Shown here: piece by piece, positions 8,476-16,589 of the stretch | Position numbering within the stretch: the first letter of the stretch is position 1 | How the letters are laid out: the number at the start of each line of letters is the position of its first letter | Assembly: GCA_903916195.1 (NCBI GenBank) | Contig: CAIWVP010000191.1 | Coordinates: 1 to 64,000 of the forward strand | Reading direction: 5' to 3' | Origin: an uncultured Verrucomicrobiota bacterium | GTDB lineage: Bacteria; Verrucomicrobiota; Verrucomicrobiia; Limisphaerales; UBA9464 | DNA: 64,000 bases | Notes under the pieces: model-generated | Database searches by the model: none | Told to the model about the DNA's origin: nothing | The model's input: the letters and a program-made list of their open reading frames with translations, nothing else | Translations under genes and position numbers: made by a program

Positions 8476-8765
8476 CAAACCTCCCTCGCCGCCGATGCGT
8501 CGCACCGGGCCGCCAGCGCGAAGTCCTTCGTCGTGAGCCCGCCGGCGTCGTGGGTCGTCAAAGCGAGCGTGACCTTGGACCAGCGGACATCGATGTCCGG
8601 ATGGTGCGCGGCCTTCTCCGCGGCCTTGGCGACGAGGCCGACGAAACGGATCGCGGCGACGAAATCTGCGAACACATAGGTGCGGCGGATCACCGCGCCG
8701 CGTCTCGTCCAGCCGGGGACCGCGGCAAGGGCGGCCCTGATCTCGGCGACAGTGAGCTTTGACAT
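8475..8765 (-). CDS. phhB: 4a-hydroxytetrahydrobiopterin dehydratase (pterin-4a-carbinolamine dehydratase)
   Basis: A 96-residue protein of normal family length. It dehydrates 4a-hydroxytetrahydrobiopterin, recycling pterin after aromatic amino-acid hydroxylation; some bacterial members may have other roles. The catalytic signature is HHPDIDVRW starting at His54, followed by VTLALTTHDAGGLTTKD. No pterin-dependent hydroxylase is in the window. Its stop overlaps the galK start by one base, so the two are co-translated, although no metabolic link is obvious. Confidence 0.92.
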   Translation of the reverse strand: MSKLTVAEIRAALAAVPGWTRRGAVIRRTYVFADFVAAIRFVGLVAKAAEKAAHHPDIDVRWSKVTLALTTHDAGGLTTKDFALAARCDASAAREV

Positions 8766-8832
8766 GGGCGGACCTTGGAGCGCGGGCGGCCCGCCCGCCA
8801 GCGGCAACGTGCTGCCGACAACGTGCCGGGAG

Positions 8833-8891
8833 GGCGGACATCCCTGTCCGCCGGTGCGAGTCGGGAAAAAGCGGCGGACCAGGAAGTCCGC
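8833..8891. repeat. REP-like pair of palindromes in the phhB-epimerase gap
   Basis: GGCGGACA-TCCC-TGTCCGCC at 8833-8852 is a perfect 8-bp inverted repeat. GCGGAC and GTCCGC at 8874-8891 form a second one sharing the same core word. The paired, GC-rich, intergenic layout is typical of REP-type dispersed elements. It could also fold in RNA between the two genes. Confidence 0.65.
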
Positions 8892-8907
8892 GCTCCCGGC
8901 ACGCGCT

Positions 8908-9864
8908 TCACGCCGGTTGTCCGCCGGCGTCCCGGTACCACTCCAACGTGCGGCGCAATCCTTCGGCCCACGACACATGCGGCCCGTAGCCCAGCGCTTC
9001 GCGCGCGGCGGAGATGTCGGCGCGCGAATGCCTCACGTCGCCGGCACGGGCGGGCTCGAACCGCGGCGCCATCGGACGGCCGGTGAGCGCGGCAAGATCG
9101 GACGCGAGGCGGAGCAGATCGATGCTCTCTCCGCAGGCGATGTTGAAGACGCGGCCCGCCACGCGCTCGGCGGGCGCATCGGCGGCGAGCAGGTTCGCGG
9201 CGACGACGTTGTCGATGAAGGTGAAATCGCGCGACTGCCGGCCGTCGCCGTGGATCACCGGCGTCTCGCCGGCCAGGGCGGCCATGCAGAACTTGGCGAT
9301 GACGCCGGAGTACGGTGAACCGGCCGACTGACGCGGGCCGAACACGTTGAAGTAACGCAGGCTCACCACCGGCGTCCCGTAGAGCTGATGGAAGAGCTGG
9401 CCGTAGCGCTCGGCGGCGTATTTCTGGAGCGCATACGGCGAGAGCGGCCGCGGCGGGAGGGACTCGTGCTTCGACGGCGCGTCCTGGTCGCCGTAGATCG
9501 ACGACGACGAGGCGAAGATGAAACGCCGGACGCCGGCGTCGCGCGCGGCGACGAGCAACCGCAGCGTGGCGTCGAGGTTCTGCGCGTTCGACCCGACCGG
9601 TTCGGCGACCGAACGCGGCACGCTCGGCAGCGCGCCGTGATGGAACACGACGTCGATGCCCGGCAGCAGCTCCGCGACGAGATCACCGTCGCCGGCATCG
9701 CCTTCGACGAACCCGAGCGCGTCGCCCGGCCGCTTCCAGGCGAGGTTCGCCACCGTTCCGAGCGACAGGTCGTCGAGCACGACGACGCGGTCGCCGCGGC
9801 GGACGAGGGATTCCGCGATGTGCGACCCGATGAAGCCGGCTCCGCCGGTGACGAGGGCGTTCAT
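8908..9864 (-). CDS. NAD-dependent UDP-sugar epimerase (GalE/WbpP type)
   Basis: A 318-residue extended short-chain dehydrogenase. The Rossmann motif TGGAGFIG is at 6-13, the SSSSIYG stretch near 125-132 and the catalytic pair Tyr144-x3-Lys148 follows. It should interconvert C4 epimers of UDP-hexoses. Its ATG overlaps the stop of the UDP-GlcNAc dehydrogenase gene as ATGA, so the likely substrate is UDP-GlcNAc or its uronic acid, giving the GalNAc series as in WbpP/TviC. UDP-glucose epimerase (GalE) is the alternative given galK downstream. It acts in the cytoplasm to supply surface-polysaccharide precursors. Confidence 0.87.
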   Translation of the reverse strand: MNALVTGGAGFIGSHIAESLVRRGDRVVVLDDLSLGTVANLAWKRPGDALGFVEGDAGDGDLVAELLPGIDVVFHHGALPSVPRSVAEPVGSNAQNLDATLRLLVAARDAGVRRFIFASSSSIYGDQDAPSKHESLPPRPLSPYALQKYAAERYGQLFHQLYGTPVVSLRYFNVFGPRQSAGSPYSGVIAKFCMAALAGETPVIHGDGRQSRDFTFIDNVVAANLLAADAPAERVAGRVFNIACGESIDLLRLASDLAALTGRPMAPRFEPARAGDVRHSRADISAAREALGYGPHVSWAEGLRRTLEWYRDAGGQPA

Positions 9865-11159
9865 GCCTTGAAATAGCGGGACGCCTCGACCGGATGACCG
9901 GCGAAGGCGTTCCGGGTGTCGACGATGAGCCTGGCCGAGCGGGCGATCAACGCGTGGTCGAACACGCGGTGGTGCGTCGCCAGGAGCACGACGTCGAAGG
10001 ACGCGATGGACTCCGCGGTCAACTCCACCCCGCGGCGGCCGGCGTATGCGGCGTGCTCGCGGCTCGGGCGCACGACCGGGATGTGCGGGTCGTGGAAGGC
10101 CACCTCGGCGCCGGCTTCTTCGAGCAGGTTCCAGAGCGCGTAGCCGGGGCTCTCGCGGTCGTCGTCGACGTCGGGTTTGTAGGCGAGCCCGAGCAACAGC
10201 ACGCGCGATCCGGCGAGCGTCCTCCCTTGCGTCGCCAAGGCCTCGCCGACGCGGCGGACCACGTACGCGGGCATGGCGGTGTTCACCTCGCCGGCGAGGC
10301 GGATGAAGCGCGTCTCCTGCCCGAACTCGCGCGCCTTCCACGTCAGGTAGAACGGGTCGATGGGGATGCAATGGCCGCCGAGACCGGGGCCGGGATAGAA
10401 GGGCATGTAACCGAACGGCTTGGTCTTCGCCGCGGCGACCACGTCCCAGATGTCGATGCCCATCGCGGCGTAGACGACCTTGAGCTCGTTCACCATCGCG
10501 ATGTTCACGGCGCGGAAGATGTTCTCGGTGAGCTTCACCGCCTCGGCCACGCGGCAATCGGCGACGGGCACGAGCGTCCTCACCACCCGGCCGTACAACG
10601 CCAGGGCGCGGTCACGGCACGCGGGCGTCAGGCCGCCGACGACTTTCGGGATCGCGGACACGTCGGATTCCGGGTTGCCCGGATCCTCGCGCTCAGGCGA
10701 GTAGGCCAGATGGAAACCGGTGCCGGCGACCCGGCCCGACCCGGCCTCCAGCACCGCGCGCAGCTCGCCATCGGTCGTGCCGGGATAGGTGGTGGATTCC
10801 AGCACCACAAGGGTGCCGGGCGCGAGGTGGGGCGCCAGCGCGCGGCCGGTGGCGAGCACGTAGCTAAGATCAGGCTCGTTCTCGCCTTTCAGCGGCGTGG
10901 GCACGCAGATGATGACGGCTTGGCAATCGCGGACGCGGGAGAGGTCGGTCGTGGCGGTGAAGCGTCCGGCATCCACCGCTGCGGCGACCCGCGCGGACGG
11001 GATGTGCAGGATATAGGACTCGCCGCGGGCGAGCCGCCCGACCTTGGCGGCATCGACATCGAGCCCGATGACCGGGACGCCCGCATGCGCGAAATGCAGC
11101 GCGAGCGGGAGCCCGACGTAGCCGAGGCCGGCGATGGCGATGGGGACGTCAGTCTTCAT
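9861..11159 (-). CDS. UDP-N-acetyl-D-glucosamine 6-dehydrogenase type nucleotide-sugar dehydrogenase
   Basis: A 432-residue member of the UDP-glucose/UDP-GlcNAc dehydrogenase family (WbpA/TviB branch). It makes a UDP-uronic acid by two successive NAD-dependent oxidations. The NAD-binding motif GLGYVGLP is at 11-18, the catalytic Cys264 lies in GPGLGGHCIPIDP, and the C-terminal UDP-binding region contains LGLAYKPDVDDDRESP. ATG at 11159 is preferred over GTG at 11162; both lie inside the end of the upstream toxin gene. It is coupled by ATGA to the epimerase gene and is the core of a surface-glycan precursor module. Confidence 0.9.
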   Translation of the reverse strand: MKTDVPIAIAGLGYVGLPLALHFAHAGVPVIGLDVDAAKVGRLARGESYILHIPSARVAAAVDAGRFTATTDLSRVRDCQAVIICVPTPLKGENEPDLSYVLATGRALAPHLAPGTLVVLESTTYPGTTDGELRAVLEAGSGRVAGTGFHLAYSPEREDPGNPESDVSAIPKVVGGLTPACRDRALALYGRVVRTLVPVADCRVAEAVKLTENIFRAVNIAMVNELKVVYAAMGIDIWDVVAAAKTKPFGYMPFYPGPGLGGHCIPIDPFYLTWKAREFGQETRFIRLAGEVNTAMPAYVVRRVGEALATQGRTLAGSRVLLLGLAYKPDVDDDRESPGYALWNLLEEAGAEVAFHDPHIPVVRPSREHAAYAGRRGVELTAESIASFDVVLLATHHRVFDHALIARSARLIVDTRNAFAGHPVEASRYFKA

Positions 11160-11475
11160 CACCTGACAGCTTGGGTTGGTCCCGCGCCCCGTGGACGACT
11201 TTCACGACATCTAAGGTGGCGTCTGTGACCCGGTAGAACACGACGAACTGTTCGAAGCGGTGGCGGAGGATGACCGATCTCAACCCTCGCAGTTTGACCG
11301 GACGGAACCGGCGAAGGCGGCCCATGTGGGGGTTGCGGAGCAGTTCGGCAGATCGCAGCCGAAAAGCGGCGATGAATCCCTCTGCCACAGCTTCACCCGC
11401 TGCATCGAGATACCAGTGGTGTTGCTTTCGCAGGTCGGCCTCCGCCTCGGGAAACACCCGCAGCGTCAGGTTCAT
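11149..11475 (-). CDS. RelE/ParE-family toxin
   Basis: A 108-residue protein of the RelE/ParE superfamily. It has the typical N-terminal helix pair (PEAEADLRKQHHWYLD), the central RRFRPVKLRGLRSVILRHRF strand region and the YRV...VVKVVHGARD C-terminal strand. RelE members cleave mRNA on the ribosome and ParE members poison gyrase; the sequence alone does not decide, but the HWY...A layout is ParE-like. Its start overlaps the upstream antitoxin stop (ATGA), and its end overlaps the start of the UDP-GlcNAc dehydrogenase gene by 11 nt. Confidence 0.85.
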   Translation of the reverse strand: MNLTLRVFPEAEADLRKQHHWYLDAAGEAVAEGFIAAFRLRSAELLRNPHMGRLRRFRPVKLRGLRSVILRHRFEQFVVFYRVTDATLDVVKVVHGARDQPKLSGDED

Positions 11476-11714
11476 GCGCGGGCGGGCGGCCGCTGGCGGA
11501 TGCGGGCGAAGATTTCTTCGGTCAGCGGATAGGGTTCCCCGTCCAAGGACCGGGCGAGTTCCTGTTCCAATCCGGGATCGGACTCAAATCCGTCCTGTTC
11601 GCGGGCCAGCACAAAACGCTGCTCTCCGTCCAGCAGCACGACCGGCTCTTGGACGGCGGCATCGAGCACTTCGCGCGGGTTGGCCAGCCAGTAGGCGGCG
11701 AGAACAGTCTTCAC
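11472..11714 (-). CDS. Antitoxin of a type II toxin-antitoxin pair (Phd/YefM-like)
   Basis: An 80-residue protein directly before the RelE/ParE toxin with a 4-nt overlap. The segment NPREVLDAAVQEPVVLLDGE resembles the Phd/YefM core in which a short helix is followed by a strand pair. The C-terminus is acidic then basic, as expected for a toxin-wrapping tail. Start is GTG at 11714. A TTGACG (11749-11744) about 16-18 bp from CATCAT/ATCATC suggests its own promoter just after the msbA-like gene. The family assignment is weaker than the pairing itself. Confidence 0.75.
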   Translation of the reverse strand: MKTVLAAYWLANPREVLDAAVQEPVVLLDGEQRFVLAREQDGFESDPGLEQELARSLDGEPYPLTEEIFARIRQRPPARA

Positions 11715-11753
11715 GACGTTGATGATGCGTGTTTGCAGTACGGCGTCAAAACC

Positions 11754-13583
11754 TCAAGCAGCCGTGGCCGCGCCGAACTGGAGCCCGTGCAACTTGGCGT
11801 AGGTCCCGCCGCGCTCGAGCAGCTCCGCGTGCCGGCCTTGCTCGACGATCCGGCCTTCCGCCATGACCACGATGACGTCGGCGTGCTGGATGGTGGAGAG
11901 GCGGTGGGCGATGCAGAGCGTGGTGCGGCCGCGCATCAGGGCCTCCAGCGCGGTCTGCACCGCCCGCTCGCTCTCGGTGTCGAGAGCACTGGTGGCCTCG
12001 TCGAGCACGAGGATCGGCGCGTCCCTGAGGATGGCCCGGGCGATGGCGAGGCGCTGGCGCTGGCCGCCGCTGAGGTTGTTGCCGCGCTCGCCGATGGCGA
12101 AACCGTAGCCGCCCTCCTTCGCGATGATGAACTCATGCGCGTTCGCGGCCTTGGCGGCGGCCTCGACCTCGGCGTCGGTCGCTGCCGGGCGACCGAGGCG
12201 GATGTTGGCGAGGATGCTGTCGTTGAAGAGGATCGTCTCCTGGGTGACGACAGCGATCTGGGCGCGGAGGTCGTCGGTCGCGATCTCGCGCAGATCGAGG
12301 CCGCCGATGCGGACGCTGCCGCGCTGCGGGTCGTAGAAGCGCAGGAGGAGATTCGTGAGCGTGGTCTTGCCGGAACCGCTCGCGCCGACGAGCGCGACGA
12401 GTTGGCCGGCCTTCACCGTGAGGGCGACATCGCTCACCGCGGTCTTCTCGCCGTAGCCGAAGGTGACGCCGTCGAACTCGATGTCCGCCCCGGCGGCCCG
12501 GAGCGGCTTGGGCGCGACGGGCTCGACGACGGTCGGGCGCGTCTCCAACAGACCGAAGAGGCGTTCGCCGGCGGCGCGGCCCTGCTCGAGCTGCGCCCAG
12601 AGGCGGGAGAGGTTCTTCACCGGCTGGTACAGCATGAACAGAGCGCCGACGAAGCCGGTGAAATCGCCCGCCGAAGGTTTCTTCGCACCGGCGTACTTCG
12701 CGACGTACCCGAGCAGCAGCGCGACGCCGATGGACCCGAAGACCTCGATCACCGGGCCGGGCATCTCCGAAGCGCGGATGTAGCGCATGAACTGGCTGGT
12801 GATCATCCGCGAGGTCCGCGCGAACCGGTCGGTCACCACCTGCTCCAGGTTGTAGGCCTTCACCACGCGGCTGCCGGTGAACGCCTCCTGCATCACGTCG
12901 CTCAGCTCGGCGGTGTGCGTCTGCGCGGCCTTCCACGCCTTCCTCACCTTGCGCCCGTAGATGACGATCGGCAGCACCACGAGCGGGAAGACGACCAGCG
13001 CGACCAACGTGAGCGTCGGCTGCATGAACAACAGATAGGCGACGAGGAAGACGACCGCGAACGGCTCCTTCGCCAGCGTCGCCAGGCCGGTCGCGATGGT
13101 GGAATAGATCGCCGTGGTGTCGTTGGTCAGGCGTGACAGGAGCTCGCCGGTGCGCGAGGCGCCGAAGAAATCCAGCGACAGCCGTTGCAGATGGCCGAAG
13201 AGCCGCACCCGCAGGTCGTGGACGGTGTTCGCCCCGAGCCACGCCATCGCGTAGAGGTTGAGGTAGGCACCCATGCCGCGGACCGCCATCGCGACAGGCA
13301 CCGCGGCGATCAATGCGAAGACCGCGGGCGACGACTGCTCGAGCCGGATGCTCTGGAACGCGTCGAGGACCCACCGCTGGAGCGCCAGCGGCAGGCCGGA
13401 ATGCTGGATCCGCTCGATCATCTTCGCGCCTTCGCTGGGGAAGATGGCGTCGAAGACGAGGTTCACCGAGAGCAGCATCGCGCCGCTGCCCGCCGCGTAG
13501 AGCAGGCCCGCCGCGACGCCCAGCCAGAGGCGCCCTTGGTGGGGACGGATGAACTGCCAGAGCTGACGGAGGAACAGGCGCAT
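11754..13583 (-). CDS. MsbA-like ABC exporter (fused membrane and ATPase domains)
   Basis: A 609-residue half-transporter that should dimerise in the inner membrane. Six transmembrane helices occupy about residues 10-330. The ATPase domain has Walker A GASGSGKTT (400-408), signature LSGGQRQR (from 504), Walker B ILVLDEAT and the switch histidine in IAHRLST. It resembles MsbA/lipid A and LPS-core flippases; export of a peptide or drug is possible. Start ATG at 13583 (MRLFLRQLWQF) is preferred, because the frame's upstream extension does not look like a transporter N-terminus. Nearby nucleotide-sugar genes agree with an envelope-lipid role. Confidence 0.92.
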   Translation of the reverse strand: MRLFLRQLWQFIRPHQGRLWLGVAAGLLYAAGSGAMLLSVNLVFDAIFPSEGAKMIERIQHSGLPLALQRWVLDAFQSIRLEQSSPAVFALIAAVPVAMAVRGMGAYLNLYAMAWLGANTVHDLRVRLFGHLQRLSLDFFGASRTGELLSRLTNDTTAIYSTIATGLATLAKEPFAVVFLVAYLLFMQPTLTLVALVVFPLVVLPIVIYGRKVRKAWKAAQTHTAELSDVMQEAFTGSRVVKAYNLEQVVTDRFARTSRMITSQFMRYIRASEMPGPVIEVFGSIGVALLLGYVAKYAGAKKPSAGDFTGFVGALFMLYQPVKNLSRLWAQLEQGRAAGERLFGLLETRPTVVEPVAPKPLRAAGADIEFDGVTFGYGEKTAVSDVALTVKAGQLVALVGASGSGKTTLTNLLLRFYDPQRGSVRIGGLDLREIATDDLRAQIAVVTQETILFNDSILANIRLGRPAATDAEVEAAAKAANAHEFIIAKEGGYGFAIGERGNNLSGGQRQRLAIARAILRDAPILVLDEATSALDTESERAVQTALEALMRGRTTLCIAHRLSTIQHADVIVVMAEGRIVEQGRHAELLERGGTYAKLHGLQFGAATAA

Positions 13584-13662
13584 CGAGGTCGAGGGAAGAT
13601 GGCCGTCCGGCCCGGCCCGGGGCAACCGTTGGTTGCGCCGGCTGCCCGCCGAGGGTCCCGGG

Positions 13663-14670
13663 CTAACGGCCCTCCGGCCAGCGGTCGGCTTGGCGGACCT
13701 TGCTGCCCTCCGCGCGGAGACGGAACAGCGGCGTCTCCACCTCGTCGCGGAGAGACTTGAAGGCCTCCGGCACGTCGCGCTTCTGGAGCATCAGCTCGCG
13801 CAGGCCCGAGTCGTCGCAGACGAGCGCCTCCGCGAAGCCTTTCATGTGGTCGGCCCGGCCGATGATCCGCGCGGCCCCGGCCGCATCCGCGATCGGACCG
13901 GACGCCGCGGGATCCTTCGCCATCACGAGGAAACTGTACGGCAGGCTGCGCAGGTCGATGCCGGCGCGCTGGGCGAAGCGCGTCCAATCGGAGTCGGCGT
14001 ACAAGCTTGGCGGCGGTTCCGCGAAATGGTGGCACCAATGACGTTCATTGCCCGGCGACGCCATCCCGCAGGCTCCGCCGTGCGTGCACGGAGCCACGAC
14101 CGAGAACGACCCGCGCAGCCCCTCGCGGAACGCGAGCAGCGCGCGGCTGTCGGCGTGGGTGCCGGGCTCGACCCACACGATCGCCTCGGCCCGCGCGGCG
14201 ACCGACCGGAGCGCGCGGCGACCGGCCTCGGGCAGCTCGTTCAGCACGTGGCTCACGACGAGCGTGCCGACCGGAGCCATGTCGTCGACGACCCCGCCGG
14301 CGCGGATGCACGGCAACCCCGGGAACAGCTCGCCGGCGCGGGCCGCAGCGAAATCCTCCGCGAGCGGCGACCGGTCGTGGAGCGTCAGCGAGGTGAACCG
14401 CTCCGCGCCGAAGGCGGCGACCACCCGGCGTCCGGCGATGCCGCTGCCGCAGCCGAAATCCAGGACCGGCCCCGGAGGCGGCACCCAGCGGCGGAGCTTG
14501 AGCTCGCGGAGGACGGCGTCCCATTTCCAGCCGATCCGCTCGCCGAAGGTCGCGTCGTAGCAGGCGAGGTCCGATGTGGAATCCCAGTAGGCACCGCGCC
14601 GCGCGTCGCGGGCGAGGAACGCGTCGCGGATCCGGTCGAGCGCGGCCCAATCGAGCGAGGAGATGTTCAT
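13663..14670 (-). CDS. Rsm22-like small ribosomal subunit methyltransferase-family protein
   Basis: A 335-residue class I SAM-dependent methyltransferase-like protein. The SAM-binding motif VLDFGCGSGIAG is near 68-79. A cysteine/histidine cluster follows at about 195-222 (APCTHGGACG ... RHWCHHF), matching the metal-binding signature of the Rsm22 family. That family is linked to small-subunit ribosome assembly in mitochondria and bacteria; its reaction is not settled. The ATG overlaps the stop of the upstream methyltransferase gene as ATGA. Confidence 0.85.
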   Translation of the reverse strand: MNISSLDWAALDRIRDAFLARDARRGAYWDSTSDLACYDATFGERIGWKWDAVLRELKLRRWVPPPGPVLDFGCGSGIAGRRVVAAFGAERFTSLTLHDRSPLAEDFAAARAGELFPGLPCIRAGGVVDDMAPVGTLVVSHVLNELPEAGRRALRSVAARAEAIVWVEPGTHADSRALLAFREGLRGSFSVVAPCTHGGACGMASPGNERHWCHHFAEPPPSLYADSDWTRFAQRAGIDLRSLPYSFLVMAKDPAASGPIADAAGAARIIGRADHMKGFAEALVCDDSGLRELMLQKRDVPEAFKSLRDEVETPLFRLRAEGSKVRQADRWPEGR

Positions 14671-15866
14671 CCGACGGTGGCGGGCGAGAGGTCGAAGCCG
14701 AGGCGCGCGGCCAGGGTCTGGTGGCGGATGCCGTAGAACGCGGCGAGCGCGCGGACCTTGCGGGCCGCTTCCGCGGTGTCGGCCGGGCGCGTCCGCTTGA
14801 CCGCGCTGATCATGAGGTTCTTGCCGGTGTGCTCCGGCGAGATGAACTCGAAGATGCTGGTGGAATAGCCGGCCCACCCCAGCAACGCGGCGCGCAGCGA
14901 ATCGGTCGCGAACTCGGCCTGCCGCTCACGTAGGATGCCGTGCCGGAGCGCATCCTCCAGCACGTCCGGCGCGACGAGCTGCGGACGCACCTCGCGATGG
15001 CAGCAAGGCGCCACGACCAGCAGCGCGGCGCCGGCGGCGATCCCTTTGGCCAGCGCGTCGTCGGTCGCCGTGTCGCAGGCATGCAGCGCGACGAGGATGT
15101 CGGCTTGCTCCACGGCCGCTCCGGCGATGGTGCCCGCGGCGAAGGAGAGGCCGTCCGCCCCGGTTTCGCGGGCGACGCGCCCGCAAAGTTCGACAAGATC
15201 CGCGCGCGCCTCGATGCCGAGGACCCGCGCCGGTCCCGCCGCGGCACGGGCGAGATATGCGTGGGCGGCGAAGGTCAGGTATCCTTTGCCGCAGCCCATG
15301 TCGACGAGCGTCCAAGGCCGGTCGGTCGGCAACGGCGCCTCGGCGATCAGCGGACCGAGCAACTCCACGAAGCGGTGGACCTGGCGGAACTTCGCCTCCA
15401 TCCCTTTGCGGACCTTGCCGCCGTCCGCGGTGACCCCCAACCCGCGGAGCCACGCGCTGCCGGTCTCGACCGACCGCTTCTTGGTCCGGTCATGCGCGGG
15501 CACGGGCGCGGCGGTCTCTTCCAGGGCGGGCCCGACATGGATGCGTCCCGGCCGCCCGGGCCGCTGCTCGAACTGCACCGTCACGGTCGTCGTGGACAGA
15601 TTCGCCGTGGCGAAATCGGTCCCGACCAGCCCGGTGACGAGCGCGAGCGCATCGTCGGCGGCGAAGTTCTTGGTGATGTCCCGCGTGGCGTGGCTCCACA
15701 CGAACGCGAAGCGCGGGCCGGCCTGGAGCACGACCGGCCGCACGACGAGCCGGCGAAGGGTCGGATCGGATCCCCGATGGGCGCCGAGCGTCAGCCGTGT
15801 CAACGAACCGTCGCCCATCGCCGCGCGGAGATAGGTGAGGAACTTCTCGGAGGATTCGTCGGCCAC
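14667..15866 (-). CDS. SAM-dependent methyltransferase (RNA-methyltransferase-like, Methyltransf_32 type)
   Basis: A 399-residue protein whose N-terminal 170 residues are a distinct domain ahead of a Rossmann-type methyltransferase. SAM motif I is VDMGCGKGYLTF (about 188-199). A later APCCHRE near residue 285 resembles the metal-binding or catalytic APCCH seen in GSTCD-like methyltransferases. Length and layout fit that group. Start is GTG at 15866. It is translationally coupled to the Rsm22-like gene, and both carry an APC-x-H element, which suggests a common RNA or ribosome-related role. The substrate is unknown. Confidence 0.85.
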   Translation of the reverse strand: MADESSEKFLTYLRAAMGDGSLTRLTLGAHRGSDPTLRRLVVRPVVLQAGPRFAFVWSHATRDITKNFAADDALALVTGLVGTDFATANLSTTTVTVQFEQRPGRPGRIHVGPALEETAAPVPAHDRTKKRSVETGSAWLRGLGVTADGGKVRKGMEAKFRQVHRFVELLGPLIAEAPLPTDRPWTLVDMGCGKGYLTFAAHAYLARAAAGPARVLGIEARADLVELCGRVARETGADGLSFAAGTIAGAAVEQADILVALHACDTATDDALAKGIAAGAALLVVAPCCHREVRPQLVAPDVLEDALRHGILRERQAEFATDSLRAALLGWAGYSTSIFEFISPEHTGKNLMISAVKRTRPADTAEAARKVRALAAFYGIRHQTLAARLGFDLSPATVG

Positions 15867-16057
15867 GGCGGGAGTGTCCGGCGCGCGCGGACCGACGACA
15901 AGCCGCCTGATCGTGGATACTCAGGGCGCTCGGCGGGGTCCGGTGGACGGGCCCTGCTCCAATATTTTTGGGATCGTCGGAGAACGCGGGCGCCGCTCCC
16001 TTCCTCAGCGCACAACCGACCCCTCGCAGGGCGGTATGGAAGACCACGAACTTTTCA

Positions 16058-16225
16058 CGCCCCGTCGTCCCCGTCACGGCCGACACGATGGCCGACAGCA
16101 GCGTCCGCTGCCTGTCCCTGGGCATGGACGACTGCGTGACGAAGCCGTTCCGCCGCGCCGAACCCGAGGCGATGAGGACCCGGTGGGCTCCGCGCACGCG
16201 GTCCGCCCCGGCGCCGGTCGCCTAG
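16058..16225 (+). pseudogene. Relic of a response-regulator receiver (REC) domain C-terminus
   Basis: Codons 16061-16183 read PVVPVTADTMADSS then VRCLSLGMDDCVTKPFRRAE. That is the classic last third of a receiver domain: the beta4 TA motif, the GMDD turn and the conserved Lys-Pro before helix 5. The phosphorylated Asp region and everything before it are missing; the preceding bases in this frame do not encode REC sequence. The frame runs to a TAG in 16223-16225. It is most likely the tail of a lost hybrid kinase or response regulator. The rest of 15867-16057 shows nothing recognisable. Confidence 0.6.
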
Positions 16226-16518
16226 GCGTCCACGTCCACGTCCACGTCCACGAGCGCGGTGCGGTCGGGAACGGGATCGTGTCCGCGCAGGGTGAGCTTG
16301 AAGCCGCCTTTACCGGCGCGGTTGCCGTGGCACGCGCCGCCGGCGCCGCTGGCGCAACTGGCCTTCGACAGCACCGCCATCGCATCGCGGCGGAACGAGA
16401 CCGGCTCCCCATCCGCCGCAGACGGGGCGGCCGTCGGCGCTGCCATGGCGACCGCTCCAATCGATGCGGCGATGCCGGCGAGGATCCAGGACCGGACGGA
16501 GGTCCGAAGGCGGGGCAT
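16222..16518 (-). pseudogene. Truncated DUF1549/DUF1553-type (planctomycete cytochrome) protein, N-terminus only
   Basis: A 98-residue product with a signal peptide (WILAGIAASIGAVAMAAP). It then has the typical opening of a DUF1549/DUF1553 protein: FRRDAMAVLSKASC, a heme-like CHGN, and GKGGFKLTLRGHDP. Family members normally continue for 600 or more residues. Here the frame ends after VDVDVDVDA, encoded by a hexamer repeat at 16228-16251. Spacing in the heme motif is also abnormal (C-x7-CH). It is most likely a gene remnant; a short secreted protein is possible but less likely. It faces the REC relic tail to tail. Confidence 0.65.
16228..16251. repeat. Four tandem copies of GTCCAC at the end of the truncated heme-protein gene
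   Basis: Perfect hexamer repeat, reading GTGGAC (Val-Asp) on the coding strand, three bases from the stop codon. It probably marks the break point or an expansion at it. Confidence 0.9.
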
Positions 16519-16589
16519 GCGAGGCAGATCGGTGAAGCGGCGATGCGCCGGGCCGAAGGTTTCCTCGGCCGGACAGAGCCTTGGTCGGG

